7,297 nt of DNA from Chloroflexota bacterium (lineage in GTDB: Bacteria; Chloroflexota; Dehalococcoidia; E44-bin15), in the NCBI GenBank assembly GCA_015222405.1, contig JADFVG010000034.1, forward strand, positions 1 to 7,297, written 5' to 3'. Shown piece after piece: positions 1 to 6,077 of the stretch. The first letter of the stretch is position 1, and each line of letters opens with the position of its first letter. The notes beneath the pieces were generated by a model. The model searched no databases and had not been told where the DNA came from. It saw nothing but the letters and a program-made list of their open reading frames with translations. The position numbers and the translations under genes are program-made.

Positions 1-2
1 CG

Positions 3-392
3 GATATACCCGTAGCCCCCCTGTTTGCCAGCGTTGGCGAGACGGGTGCTTTGGCCGAAGGCACATGGGGTAACGAGATACATGAGGAGGTCAAGCCCCA
101 GCAGGACGAACTCATCATAACGGGTACAGGTATGAACTCCTTCTATGCCAATCCACTTGAGCGCACTCTCGCAACACTGGGTATACGAACAGTTGTCTTG
201 TCGGGGTTTGCCACCAATTTTGTTGTGGAAGGCACAGCGAGGTGTGCGTGTGATGCCTGGTATGAGGTGATAATCCTAAGGGATTGCTGTGCCAGCTTCA
301 ACGAGGAGATGCACAGCTTCACGCTAGATAACGTGCTGCCTAATTTGGCCACCATATCTGATTCAGGAGAGTTCATCAAGGCTCTGGGCTAG
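3..392 (+). CDS. Isochorismatase-family cysteine-hydrolase-like protein, 5' end outside window
   Basis: The reading frame is open from the first bases, so the gene enters from the left; 129 codons are visible before TAG. An internal TTG at 51 could be called as a start, but the residues before it continue the fold, so I treat the gene as 5'-partial. The visible part matches the C-terminal two-thirds of the isochorismatase/nicotinamidase alpha/beta fold: GTWGNEI, the strand DELIITGTG, SFYANPLERTL, then LSGFATNFVVEGTARCACDA and the RDCCASF segment. In canonical members the ATNxCV motif carries the nucleophilic Cys and the VTK strand carries the catalytic Lys. Here those positions read Val (codon 222-224) and Gly (codon 123-125). 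The Asp of the triad would lie upstream, outside the window. From memory, a subgroup with Val/Gly at the Cys position and a DCCA segment exists, so this may be a real but atypical clade. Substrate unknown. Confidence 0.8.
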   Translation, partial: DIPVAPLFASVGETGALAEGTWGNEIHEEVKPQQDELIITGTGMNSFYANPLERTLATLGIRTVVLSGFATNFVVEGTARCACDAWYEVIILRDCCASFNEEMHSFTLDNVLPNLATISDSGEFIKALG

Positions 393-506
393 TGGCTGCT
401 GGCGTGTCGCTGGCGACGTGGAATAAAAAGCGGAGTGCAGATAGATCCTCGGGTCACTCATGATGGTTTTACCCAATTGTCCAGAATGCCGCCTCAAGAA
501 TAAAGC

Positions 507-581
507 TGGCTCCCCGAGTAGGATTCGAACCTACAACCTAGCGGTTAACAGCCGCCCGCTCTACCATTGAGCTATCGGGGA
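507..581 (-). tRNA. tRNA-Asn(GTT)
   Basis: Read on the minus strand this folds as a complete cloverleaf: 7-bp acceptor TCCCCGA/TCGGGGA, D-arm GCTC/GAGC, anticodon stem GGCGG/CCGCT (one G-T pair) around loop CTGTTAA with anticodon GTT, and T-arm GTAGG/CCTAC around TTCGAAT. Discriminator G73 is as expected for Asn. CCA is encoded (plus-strand tgg at 507-509). It is the last of four tRNA genes in the run. Confidence 0.97.
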
Positions 582-607
582 TTGTCTCGCCCTGCTGTCT
601 CAGTATT

Positions 608-681
608 TGGCTGCCGAGCCAGGATTCGAACCTGGGCTTAGGGATCCAAAGTCCCCCGTGCTACCGCTACACAACTCGGCA
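608..681 (-). tRNA. tRNA-Gln(TTG)
   Basis: Minus-strand cloverleaf with acceptor TGCCGAG/CTCGGCA, D-arm GTGT/GCAC, anticodon stem GGGGA/TCCCT, loop CTTTGGA (anticodon TTG), T-loop TTCGAAT and discriminator G, as expected for Gln. CCA is encoded (plus-strand tgg at 608-610). It lies 26 nt upstream of tRNA-Asn in the direction of transcription. Confidence 0.97.
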
Positions 682-742
682 TTTTTCGCTCCTCTGTATC
701 TCAGCGCTCCGCAATCCCTACCGGGGTCAACGCTCAGAAAAG

Positions 743-828
743 TGCCGAAGGCCGGGATCGAACCGACACGGGAGTCGCCCCCCAACGGTTTTTGAGACCG
801 TCGCGTCTACCTGTTCCGCCACTTCGGC
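743..828 (-). tRNA. tRNA-Leu(CAA)
   Basis: A class II tRNA with a long G-rich variable arm. Acceptor is GCCGAAG/CTTCGGC, followed by T8 G9 and the GCGGAACAGGTAGACGCG D-region typical of leucine tRNAs. The anticodon stem ACGGT/ACCGT encloses loop CTCAAAA (anticodon CAA), and the T-arm is GTCGG/CCGGC around TTCGATC. Discriminator A73 fits Leu. The next three bases read CTT, so CCA is not encoded and must be added after processing. Confidence 0.95.
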
Positions 829-829
829 A

Positions 830-902
<73 letters not shown>

Positions 903-910
903 GCAGAATC

Positions 911-939
911 ATTTTAATTCTCCCCTATGGCGCTGTCAA
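911..939 (-). promoter_or_regulatory. Sigma-70-type promoter of the tRNA operon
   Basis: On the minus strand: -35 TTGACA (939-934), a 17-bp spacer and -10 TAAAAT (916-911). The -35 is a full consensus match and the -10 matches five of six. The predicted start is about base 904, roughly 2 nt before the 5' end of tRNA-Phe at 902, so the primary transcript would have almost no leader for RNase P to remove. Confidence 0.8.
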
Positions 940-952
940 GGATGCCCCGGAT

Positions 953-982
953 TTGAAAACGATTAGGTTGAAGTGTTATAAT
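953..982 (+). promoter_or_regulatory. Promoter of the MauE/DoxX-like gene
   Basis: -35 TTGAAA (953-958), an 18-bp spacer and -10 TATAAT (977-982), preceded by TGT to give an extended -10 (TGTTATAAT, 974-982). The predicted start is near 989, about 10 nt before the ATG at 999. It is divergent from the tRNA promoter; the two -35 elements are only 13 bp apart (940-952). Confidence 0.75.
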
Positions 983-998
983 ACCACAATATTTTGTC

Positions 999-1502
999 AT
1001 GAGCCGACTAGCTATCAATGCAAACCAGGTGGGGCAAATTCTTACCCATTCCTATTTGACCCTGGCTACGCGAGTAGCTTTAGGTGGGGTATTTATATTC
1101 GCTGGCGTGGCTAAATTGGGTCAGCTTGCCGAATTCCAGGACCTCGTCGAAGCCTATGATGTGTTGCCTGTTTCACTGTCGCGTATCTATGGTCTTATCC
1201 TTCCCGGTGTGGAGGTGGCCCTGGGAGTTTTACTGGTAACGGGGCTTTTGCTCAGAATCAGCTCCTTCCTCTCTATCCTGATAACGCTGAGCTTCGTCAT
1301 TGGCAAAAGCGTTAATCTTTATCGGGGGGTACATTTGACCTGTGGTTGCTTCGGTGAGACCGCGGTAACGCTGAGTTCCCAATCCCTGGCCCTGGATATA
1401 GTTCTCCTCGCCATGGCCTTTCAGATCCTGTTTCACCGCGGTGACTTTCTCGCCCTCGGACCCTGGCTCTCTCAAAAAGCGGCTGAGGCTGAAGGAGAAT
1501 AA
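999..1502 (+). CDS. MauE/DoxX-family redox-associated integral membrane protein
   Basis: A 167-residue protein with four predicted membrane helices at about residues 20-40, 62-85, 87-107 and 128-146, the layout of DoxX/MauE-type proteins. The first helix region carries VALGGVFIFAGVAKL, typical of the family. The loop before helix 4 has CGCFG (Cys115, Cys117), the cysteine pair typical of MauE-like members, which are associated with disulfide or thioredoxin-type redox chemistry at the membrane. No methylamine dehydrogenase or thioredoxin gene is present here, so a methylamine role should not be assumed. No Shine-Dalgarno sequence precedes the ATG and the predicted leader is only about 10 nt, so initiation is probably near-leaderless. 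GTG at codon 11 is an alternative start but also lacks a ribosome site. The gene ends 5 nt from a convergent gene. Confidence 0.85.
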   Translation: MSRLAINANQVGQILTHSYLTLATRVALGGVFIFAGVAKLGQLAEFQDLVEAYDVLPVSLSRIYGLILPGVEVALGVLLVTGLLLRISSFLSILITLSFVIGKSVNLYRGVHLTCGCFGETAVTLSSQSLALDIVLLAMAFQILFHRGDFLALGPWLSQKAAEAEGE

Positions 1503-1507
1503 TCTCC

Positions 1508-2239
1508 CTATTTCTCCAACCATTCCCTTGCCTCTTCAAATCTGCCCAGCTCAACCAGGACGATCCCTTTGTTGAGGCGTGCTTTGGTGTATTCAGGGTT
1601 CAGCGTGATCGCCTTATCGTAGCTTTCGAGGGCGCTTTCCAGTTTCGCCTGCTCAAAGAGGCTATTTGCCACGCTATGATAAATATCGGCGATAAGCTCC
1701 CTATCTCCCCATTCCTGCCGCTGGGAGTTCTCAAGGTGTCCCCGATAATCGAAGCCGTGGGGGAAACCATTCTCTATATCAATGGAACGCCCTGCGACAT
1801 ATAGGACGGTTAAAACATGAGGCCCCAGGCCAAAGGCATCCTCCAGTTGAACCGCCCTCACCTTGAGTCCGAACCTTTGTGCCAACACATTGTAAAGAAG
1901 CGTAAGCCCAAGGCAATTGCCCACCTCATCGTTCGCCCCCATCTGGGCATCGAGGACATCGCTTAGTTTGAAGTTGCCCTGGCGCTGATAACGGCGAGGC
2001 TTCGCTCTCCACAGCCAGTGGAATATCCTCTTTGCCTTTTTCAGGTCACCACCTTTATCGGAAACGGCCTCAGCCCCAATTTGGTGGCAAAGCTGGTCGA
2101 TTCGAGCCAGATATCGGGCCAAGACATGCTCATTATCCACCCCTGAGGCCAAGAGAGCCCCCTGGGCCAGATCCACCACGGCACCGTTAAGAAGAGCCGC
2201 TTCCATGTCGGCCAGCTTTCTTTGCACCCTGTAACCCAC
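1508..2239 (-). CDS. Transglutaminase-like (SirB1-type) protein with C-terminal TPRs
   Basis: A 243-residue protein. Residues about 35-175 look like a transglutaminase-like cysteine-protease fold of the SirB1 type: a candidate triad is Cys109 in GNCLGLTLLYNVLA, His141 in GPHVLTVLYV and Asp154 in SIDIENG. Residues 183-216 form a TPR ending in AITLNPE, and 217-243 form a second, slightly short TPR. No signal peptide or membrane helix is seen, so it is probably cytoplasmic. Biochemical roles in this family are poorly defined; the triad suggests an active or formerly active thiol enzyme, and TPRs suggest partner binding. The start is a GTG without a clear ribosome site. ATG at codon 12 is the next option and no in-frame ATG lies upstream before a stop. 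It is a single gene, divergent from the speD promoter and convergent with the MauE-like gene. Confidence 0.8.
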   Translation of the reverse strand: MGYRVQRKLADMEAALLNGAVVDLAQGALLASGVDNEHVLARYLARIDQLCHQIGAEAVSDKGGDLKKAKRIFHWLWRAKPRRYQRQGNFKLSDVLDAQMGANDEVGNCLGLTLLYNVLAQRFGLKVRAVQLEDAFGLGPHVLTVLYVAGRSIDIENGFPHGFDYRGHLENSQRQEWGDRELIADIYHSVANSLFEQAKLESALESYDKAITLNPEYTKARLNKGIVLVELGRFEEAREWLEK

Positions 2240-2241
2240 TA

Positions 2242-2270
2242 TTGATAAATTGGACGATGTTGGTTAAAAT
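2242..2270 (+). promoter_or_regulatory. Promoter of the speD-speE operon
   Basis: -35 TTGATA (2242-2247), a 17-bp spacer and -10 TAAAAT (2265-2270). The predicted start is near 2277, giving a leader of about 60 nt that ends in the strong ribosome site AAAGGAGG (2323-2330). The promoter lies just upstream of the GTG of the divergent transglutaminase-like gene. Confidence 0.7.
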
Positions 2271-2337
2271 CTATCACTGGGCTTTCGACTACGGCTATTA
2301 TTCTTGATTGAAATCCCTTTGTAAAGGAGGTATATGA

Positions 2338-2712
2338 TTGGAGCCCATAGGGAGACATTTGCTTTTAGAGCTCAAAGATTGCAATCGGGAGCTGTTATCT
2401 GATCTCGACTTCCTCAGAAACACCCTCCTCTCTGCGGCTAGAGAAGCGGGCGCCACTATTATGGGAGATTCCTTCCACGTTTTCGAGCCTTACGGTGGGG
2501 TCAGCGGTGTTGTGATCATCGCTGAATCTCACCTCTCCATTCACACATGGCCGGAGTATGGCTATGCCGCGGTAGATATCTTCACCTGCGGCGATTCGCT
2601 TCATCCAGAACTGGCGGTAGACCTGCTCGCCAATGCACTGGAAGCAAAAAACACCTCTACTCTAGAGCTAAAGAGAGGGATCTTAGACTCCGAGGACGAG
2701 CCTTGGCGATGA
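2338..2712 (+). CDS. speD: S-adenosylmethionine decarboxylase proenzyme (prokaryotic class 1B type)
   Basis: A 124-residue protein, the usual length for the short SpeD proenzyme. It makes decarboxylated AdoMet, the aminopropyl donor for spermidine-type polyamines. The N-terminal GRHLLLEL and the core ESHLSIHTWPEYGYAAVD are hallmark motifs. By family knowledge the chain self-cleaves between Glu63 and Ser64, Ser64 becoming the pyruvoyl cofactor; His69 and Cys84 (FTCGD) match the processing and catalytic residues of the Thermotoga enzyme. The start is TTG: AAAGGAGG ends 7 nt upstream, an in-frame TGA sits immediately before the TTG, and the resulting N-terminus has the normal family length. An ATG at 2334 is out of frame and only 3 nt from GGAGG. 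The stop overlaps the start of speE (ATGA), implying translational coupling. Confidence 0.95.
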   Translation: MEPIGRHLLLELKDCNRELLSDLDFLRNTLLSAAREAGATIMGDSFHVFEPYGGVSGVVIIAESHLSIHTWPEYGYAAVDIFTCGDSLHPELAVDLLANALEAKNTSTLELKRGILDSEDEPWR

Positions 2713-3641
2713 ATAAAGATGAATGGTTCTACGACCATGTCAGCCCTGACATGGTTCAACTGCATCGCATTAGAGAGACGGTTTATTCCGGGAAGACAGA
2801 ATTTCAATCCGTCGAGATTATTGAATTGAGCAGCTTCGGCAGAAGTCTGGTCTTGGACGGCAAGATCCAGAGTAGCGAAGCTGATGAGTTTATTTACCAT
2901 GAGGCCCTGGTCCACCCGGCGATGATCACCCACCCTCAGCCGGAAAGGGTGTTTATTGCCGGCGGCGGCGAGGGGGCTACCCTGAGGGAGGTGCTGACTT
3001 ACCCCTCGGTGAAAAGGGTGGTCATGGTCGATGTCGATAAAGAGGTGATCGACATCTGCCGAAACTTTCTCCCCTCCCTGCATCAAGGCTCTTTTGATGA
3101 TAGTCGCCTGGAGCTGCACTACGCTGATGCCAGAAAGCACCTCAAGCAGAAGCAGGACAAGTTTGATGTTATCATCCTTGATCTGCCTGAGCCGATCGAG
3201 GAAGGCCCAGCCTATCTCTTGCACACCAAACAGTTCTACGAACTAATCCGCCGCAGATTAACATCCCAGGGCATCCTATGTCTCCAAGCCGGCTGCAGCG
3301 TCTGGGGAAACCATTCCGTCTTTACTGCAATCAGCCACACCCTCAAAGCAGTGTTCCCTCTGGTTTTCCCCTATCGGACCGAGGTGCCGAGCTATGGCGG
3401 GATGTGGGGATTTGTTTTCGCCTCGCAGAGGCTTAACCCCCTTCACCTCACTGCGGACGAGGTAAACCATAGAATCTCCGCCAGAACGAAAAGAAGCCTC
3501 AGATTCTACGATGGGCTCACCCACCACGGGATGTTCCTCCTCCCCAAATGCCTCAGGGGGGCGATAGACAGGGAGAAAAGGGTCATCACCGACAAAAAGC
3601 CCCTGTTCGTACACCAGCCCGAGCCTGGTTTGCAGGGCTAG
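2709..3641 (+). CDS. speE: Spermidine synthase-family aminopropyltransferase, ACL5/Thermus SpeE-like
   Basis: A 310-residue aminopropyltransferase that transfers the aminopropyl group of decarboxylated AdoMet to an amine. The ATG at 2709 overlaps the speD stop; the open frame reaches further upstream, but the extra residues lie inside speD and do not resemble the family. Residues 40-75 hold the N-terminal beta domain and the substrate segment LVLDGKIQSSEADEFIYHE. The nucleotide site is GGGEGATLREVL (85-96), followed by MVDVDKEVID (106-115) and the YADARKHL segment (138-145). The catalytic-loop Asp is Asp158 in IILDLPEP; ordinary spermidine synthases usually read D[ST][ST]DP there. This loop, YLLHTKQFY (169-177), VPSYGGMWGFVFAS (226-239) and the C-terminal FLLPK segment recall plant thermospermine synthase ACL5 and Thermus SpeE, which use substrates other than putrescine. 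The acceptor amine therefore cannot be assigned as putrescine from sequence. Confidence 0.9.
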   Translation: MNKDEWFYDHVSPDMVQLHRIRETVYSGKTEFQSVEIIELSSFGRSLVLDGKIQSSEADEFIYHEALVHPAMITHPQPERVFIAGGGEGATLREVLTYPSVKRVVMVDVDKEVIDICRNFLPSLHQGSFDDSRLELHYADARKHLKQKQDKFDVIILDLPEPIEEGPAYLLHTKQFYELIRRRLTSQGILCLQAGCSVWGNHSVFTAISHTLKAVFPLVFPYRTEVPSYGGMWGFVFASQRLNPLHLTADEVNHRISARTKRSLRFYDGLTHHGMFLLPKCLRGAIDREKRVITDKKPLFVHQPEPGLQG

Positions 3642-3654
3642 GCATCCTTTTTTT
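3623..3654 (+). terminator. Candidate intrinsic terminator after speE
   Basis: GCCTGG (3623-3628) pairs with CTAGGC (3638-3643), six pairs including one G-T, around a 9-nt loop. Four bases later comes a run of seven T (3648-3654). The stem spans the speE stop codon. The stem is short and the gap to the T-run is longer than ideal, so this is only a reasonable candidate; a promoter for the next gene follows. Confidence 0.4.
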
Positions 3655-3775
3655 CGAACATTGCGCTTCAGCACGGCTATTCTCCGCTAATATCTGTGAA
3701 GATGCCAAGCAGGTGCATCCCTTGTTTATCTACCAGCCCTAGCGCTTCTGAGCTTTCCGAAGAGTTCGAAAAAAA
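3648..3775. repeat. Perfect 12-bp inverted repeat framing the speE-pcrA intergenic region
   Basis: TTTTTTTCGAAC (3648-3659) and GTTCGAAAAAAA (3764-3775) are exact reverse complements separated by 104 nt. The left arm includes the T-run of the speE terminator; the right arm ends 3 nt before the pcrA -10 hexamer. The intervening DNA has no convincing ORF. No flanking target duplication is visible (CC before, TG after). It could be a remnant of a small mobile element, a regulatory pair of half-sites, or chance favoured by the A/T runs. Confidence 0.5.
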
Positions 3776-3784
3776 TGTTATAAT
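3776..3784 (+). promoter_or_regulatory. Extended -10 promoter giving leaderless pcrA mRNA
   Basis: TGTTATAAT (3776-3784) is an extended -10 with a perfect TATAAT hexamer. Six bases separate it from the ATG at 3791, so the usual start distance puts +1 on the A of the ATG. The best -35 candidate is TTCCGA (3755-3760, 18-bp spacer), a 3/6 match, which fits an extended -10 promoter that does not depend on a strong -35. No ribosome binding site exists. Confidence 0.65.
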
Positions 3785-3790
3785 CAAAGC

Positions 3791-5947
3791 ATGGACGTCC
3801 TTGAGGGGTTGAACCCTGCTCAGCGCGAGGCGGTAGAGGCCATCGAGGGGCCGCTGCTCATCCTCGCCGGTCCTGGCAGTGGCAAGACCAGGGTTATTGC
3901 CCATCGTGTTGCCTGCCTGATCAAGGTGTGGGGCATCAGCCCCTACCATATCATGGCAGTTACCTTTACCAATAAGGCGGCAAGGGAAATGAAGGAGCGC
4001 CTCTACCACCTCCTTGGCAGCTCGGTGGAGGAACTAACCCTGGGAACCTTTCATGCCATCTGTGCTCGCATCCTAAGGAGGGAGGGCGCGCATATAGCGC
4101 TGGATTCAAGGTTTGCCATCTATGATGCAGATGACCAGCTCAATCTGGTCAAGCGTAGCCTTCAGGAGCTCGATCTCGATCCCAAGCGCTATCCCCCTCG
4201 CCTTTTTCTCTCCGCAATATCGGCGGCAAAGAGCCGCCTTTTGGCGCCAGAGGATTATGTCAAGAGTGCATCCACCTATTTCGATGAGGTTGTGCAGCGG
4301 GTTTATCAACGCTACCAGGAACTCCTCACTGAGAGCAAGGCCCTCGACTTCGACGACCTGCTAATGAAGGCCGTCTACCTCTTCAGGCAGCGACCTGAGG
4401 TCCTTTCCAGATACCAGACACGCTACTACCACATCCTCATCGACGAATTCCAGGATACCAATATCGCCCAATACGTGCTGACAAAACAATTGGCGGGTAA
4501 ACACCGCAACATATGTGTCGTCGGCGACCCTGACCAGTCCATATATTCCTGGCGCTCTGCCGATCTGAGAAACATCCTTAGCTTCGAGAGCGACTACCCT
4601 GATGCTAAGGTGGTATTTTTGGAGCAGAGCTACCGCTCGACTAAAACAATTCTTGAGGTGGCAGAGGAGGTTATCTCTGCCAATCGCCAGCGCAAGAAGA
4701 AGAGGCTTTGGACTGAGAACGATGTCGGGCTACCGATCACCGTTGCCGAGACCTACACCGCACAGGATGAGGCCCAGTTTGTGGTCAATGAGGTGGAAAA
4801 CCTGGTCAGCCAGGGCCGGTTCAAGTTCCTGGATTGCGCCGTGATGTATCGCACCAATGCCCAGTCCCGAGCTATCGAGGAGGCCTTTATTCGCTATGGG
4901 ATACCCTATAAGCTGGTGGGTGGCGTCCGCTTCTATGAGCGACGCGAGGTCAAGGATGTCATCGCCTACCTCAGGCTGATCCATAACCCACATGATAGCG
5001 TTGGCCTTTCTCGGGTCATCAATGTGCCCCCTCGCGGGATCGGAACACGCACCCTAGAGGAGCTTTCCCGGTGGACCAAAGAGCGCTCTCTTCCTATTTA
5101 TACCGCGCTTCAAATTGTGGTTGATGAAAAAACGGAGCAAAAACCTCCCTTTAGCCCCAAGGTGATGAATGCCCTCGCCAATTTCCTGACCATGCTCAAC
5201 CAACTGATGGCCAAAAGTGAGGAGCTAAACGTCGTTGAGCTTCTTGACCTGGTGCTCGAAAGTTCAGGATACAAAGAATACATCATGGAGGCGCAGGATG
5301 GAGAGGATAGGTGGGATAATATCCTGGAGCTACGCACTGTAGCCGCTGAGTATCGCCATCTGGCGCCACAGGAGGGGCTTTCCTCCTTCCTCGAGGGAGT
5401 AACCCTTGTCGCCGATATTGACAGTTACGATGAGAAGGTGGATGCGGTGACGCTTATCACCCTCCACGCTGCCAAGGGGCTTGAGTTTCCCGTGGTTTTC
5501 GTCGTCGGCATGGAGGAGGGTCTCCTGCCCCATAGAAAGTCCTTCGATGACCGGGATCAAATGGAGGAGGAGCGCCGTCTATGCTATGTGGGGATAACGC
5601 GGGCCAAGGAGCGAGTATATCTCATTCGTGCCTTCCGCCGTGGCTATCAGGGAGGCGGTGAGCCAACCCTGCCTTCACGCTTTCTCCTCGACATCCCGGC
5701 CCACCTGGTGATGACACCAAGCCAGTATTCCGAGGAACGCAGACAAAAGGCGGTGTCGGTGCCATCCCCTGCCCCAAAGGCAGCGTTCAAGTCCGGGGAT
5801 CACGTGCGCCACACCGTCTTTGGCGACGGGATCGTGATAAATTGCCTCCCGATTAAAGATGACCAGGAGGTAACCGTGGCTTTCAAAGGCGGTGCCGGGG
5901 TCAAACGGCTGCTTTTGAGCCTGGCACCCTTGGAGAGAATCGAGTAG
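3791..5947 (+). CDS. pcrA: ATP-dependent 3'-5' DNA helicase, PcrA/UvrD family (SF1A)
   Basis: A 718-residue helicase acting in nucleotide excision and mismatch repair, replication-fork rescue and transcription-coupled repair. All SF1A motifs are present: Q-motif LNPAQREAV (7-15), Walker A AGPGSGKT with Lys32, Ia VTFTNKAAREM, Ib LGTFHAICARIL, Walker B/II LIDEFQDTN (217-224), III VVGDPDQSIYSWR, IV EQSYRSTKTIL, V LITLHAAKGLEFPVVF (about 552-567) and VI RRLCYVGITRAKERV (about 594-608). Residues about 665-718 (SGDHVRHTVFGDGIV through PLERIE) match the C-terminal Tudor-like domain that in PcrA/UvrD contacts RNA polymerase. Small changes from the usual motifs are DEFQDT for DEYQDT and SWRSAD for RWRGAD. 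The start MDVLEGLNPAQ is the canonical N-terminus. It has its own promoter and appears monocistronic and leaderless. Confidence 0.95.
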   Translation: MDVLEGLNPAQREAVEAIEGPLLILAGPGSGKTRVIAHRVACLIKVWGISPYHIMAVTFTNKAAREMKERLYHLLGSSVEELTLGTFHAICARILRREGAHIALDSRFAIYDADDQLNLVKRSLQELDLDPKRYPPRLFLSAISAAKSRLLAPEDYVKSASTYFDEVVQRVYQRYQELLTESKALDFDDLLMKAVYLFRQRPEVLSRYQTRYYHILIDEFQDTNIAQYVLTKQLAGKHRNICVVGDPDQSIYSWRSADLRNILSFESDYPDAKVVFLEQSYRSTKTILEVAEEVISANRQRKKKRLWTENDVGLPITVAETYTAQDEAQFVVNEVENLVSQGRFKFLDCAVMYRTNAQSRAIEEAFIRYGIPYKLVGGVRFYERREVKDVIAYLRLIHNPHDSVGLSRVINVPPRGIGTRTLEELSRWTKERSLPIYTALQIVVDEKTEQKPPFSPKVMNALANFLTMLNQLMAKSEELNVVELLDLVLESSGYKEYIMEAQDGEDRWDNILELRTVAAEYRHLAPQEGLSSFLEGVTLVADIDSYDEKVDAVTLITLHAAKGLEFPVVFVVGMEEGLLPHRKSFDDRDQMEEERRLCYVGITRAKERVYLIRAFRRGYQGGGEPTLPSRFLLDIPAHLVMTPSQYSEERRQKAVSVPSPAPKAAFKSGDHVRHTVFGDGIVINCLPIKDDQEVTVAFKGGAGVKRLLLSLAPLERIE

Positions 5948-5979
5948 TTGCACAGAGGGGGTGATCTGGAGGCAAAATG

Positions 5980-6077
5980 CTTGACACAGATATTGAAATC
6001 GAGTAAACTTTGCTCGGCTTCTCCCGTGTCAAGGATTGTTAGTTGTTTTATTTAGGGTATCAAAATTTGGGGAGAAG
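5980..6077. repeat. Two overlapping inverted repeats across promoter and leader of the dehydratase operon
   Basis: CTTGACAC (5980-5987) and GTGTCAAG (6026-6033) are perfect reverse complements; the first contains the -35 hexamer and the second lies just after the predicted transcription start. CTTCTCCC (6018-6025) and GGGAGAAG (6070-6077) are a second perfect 8-bp pair inside the leader, able to form an RNA stem around a 44-nt loop. GCTTGAC also recurs directly at 5979 and 6079. Candidate operator or leader structure; function unproven. Confidence 0.4.
5981..6009 (+). promoter_or_regulatory. Sigma-70-type promoter of the dehydratase-SDR operon
   Basis: -35 TTGACA (5981-5986), a 17-bp spacer and -10 TAAACT (6004-6009). 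The predicted start is near 6016, leaving a leader of about 93 nt before the first TTG start at 6109. The promoter begins 33 nt after the pcrA stop, so the following operon is independent of pcrA. Confidence 0.78.

Noticed and set aside
425..459. Possible terminator of the tRNA operon on the minus strand (GAGTG/CACTC stem followed by TTTTT)
   Set aside because: Five-pair stem with a 17-nt loop and a 3-nt gap before a short T-run; too weak to support.
393..506. Intergenic stretch with direct repeat GCTGGCG and a small GTCG/CGAC hairpin near 404-418
   Set aside because: Short, no T-run, no ORF and no known RNA fold; nothing assignable.
507..581. tRNA-Asn as an integration (att) site
   Set aside because: No integrase gene, no duplicated tRNA 3' end and no mobile-element genes in the window.
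682..742. TTGACC on the minus strand between tRNA-Leu and tRNA-Gln as an internal promoter
   Set aside because: No acceptable -10 at 16-18 bp spacing.
607..795. Open frames on both strands across the tRNA genes (600-795)
   Set aside because: They are read through tRNA-Gln and part of tRNA-Leu; the cloverleaf structures explain the sequence.
1494..1507. GGAGA-ATAA-TCTCC hairpin across the stop of the MauE-like gene, between convergent genes
   Set aside because: Only five pairs and no T-run on either side; not enough for an intrinsic terminator call.
2547..2708. Possible N-terminal extension of SpeE within speD
   Set aside because: The extra residues are the shadow of speD in another frame; the ATG at 2709 gives the family's normal N-terminus and an ATGA overlap.
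3548..3742. 64-codon ORF at the speE 3' end and intergenic region
   Set aside because: Mostly overlaps speE out of frame, no recognisable domain and no ribosome site.
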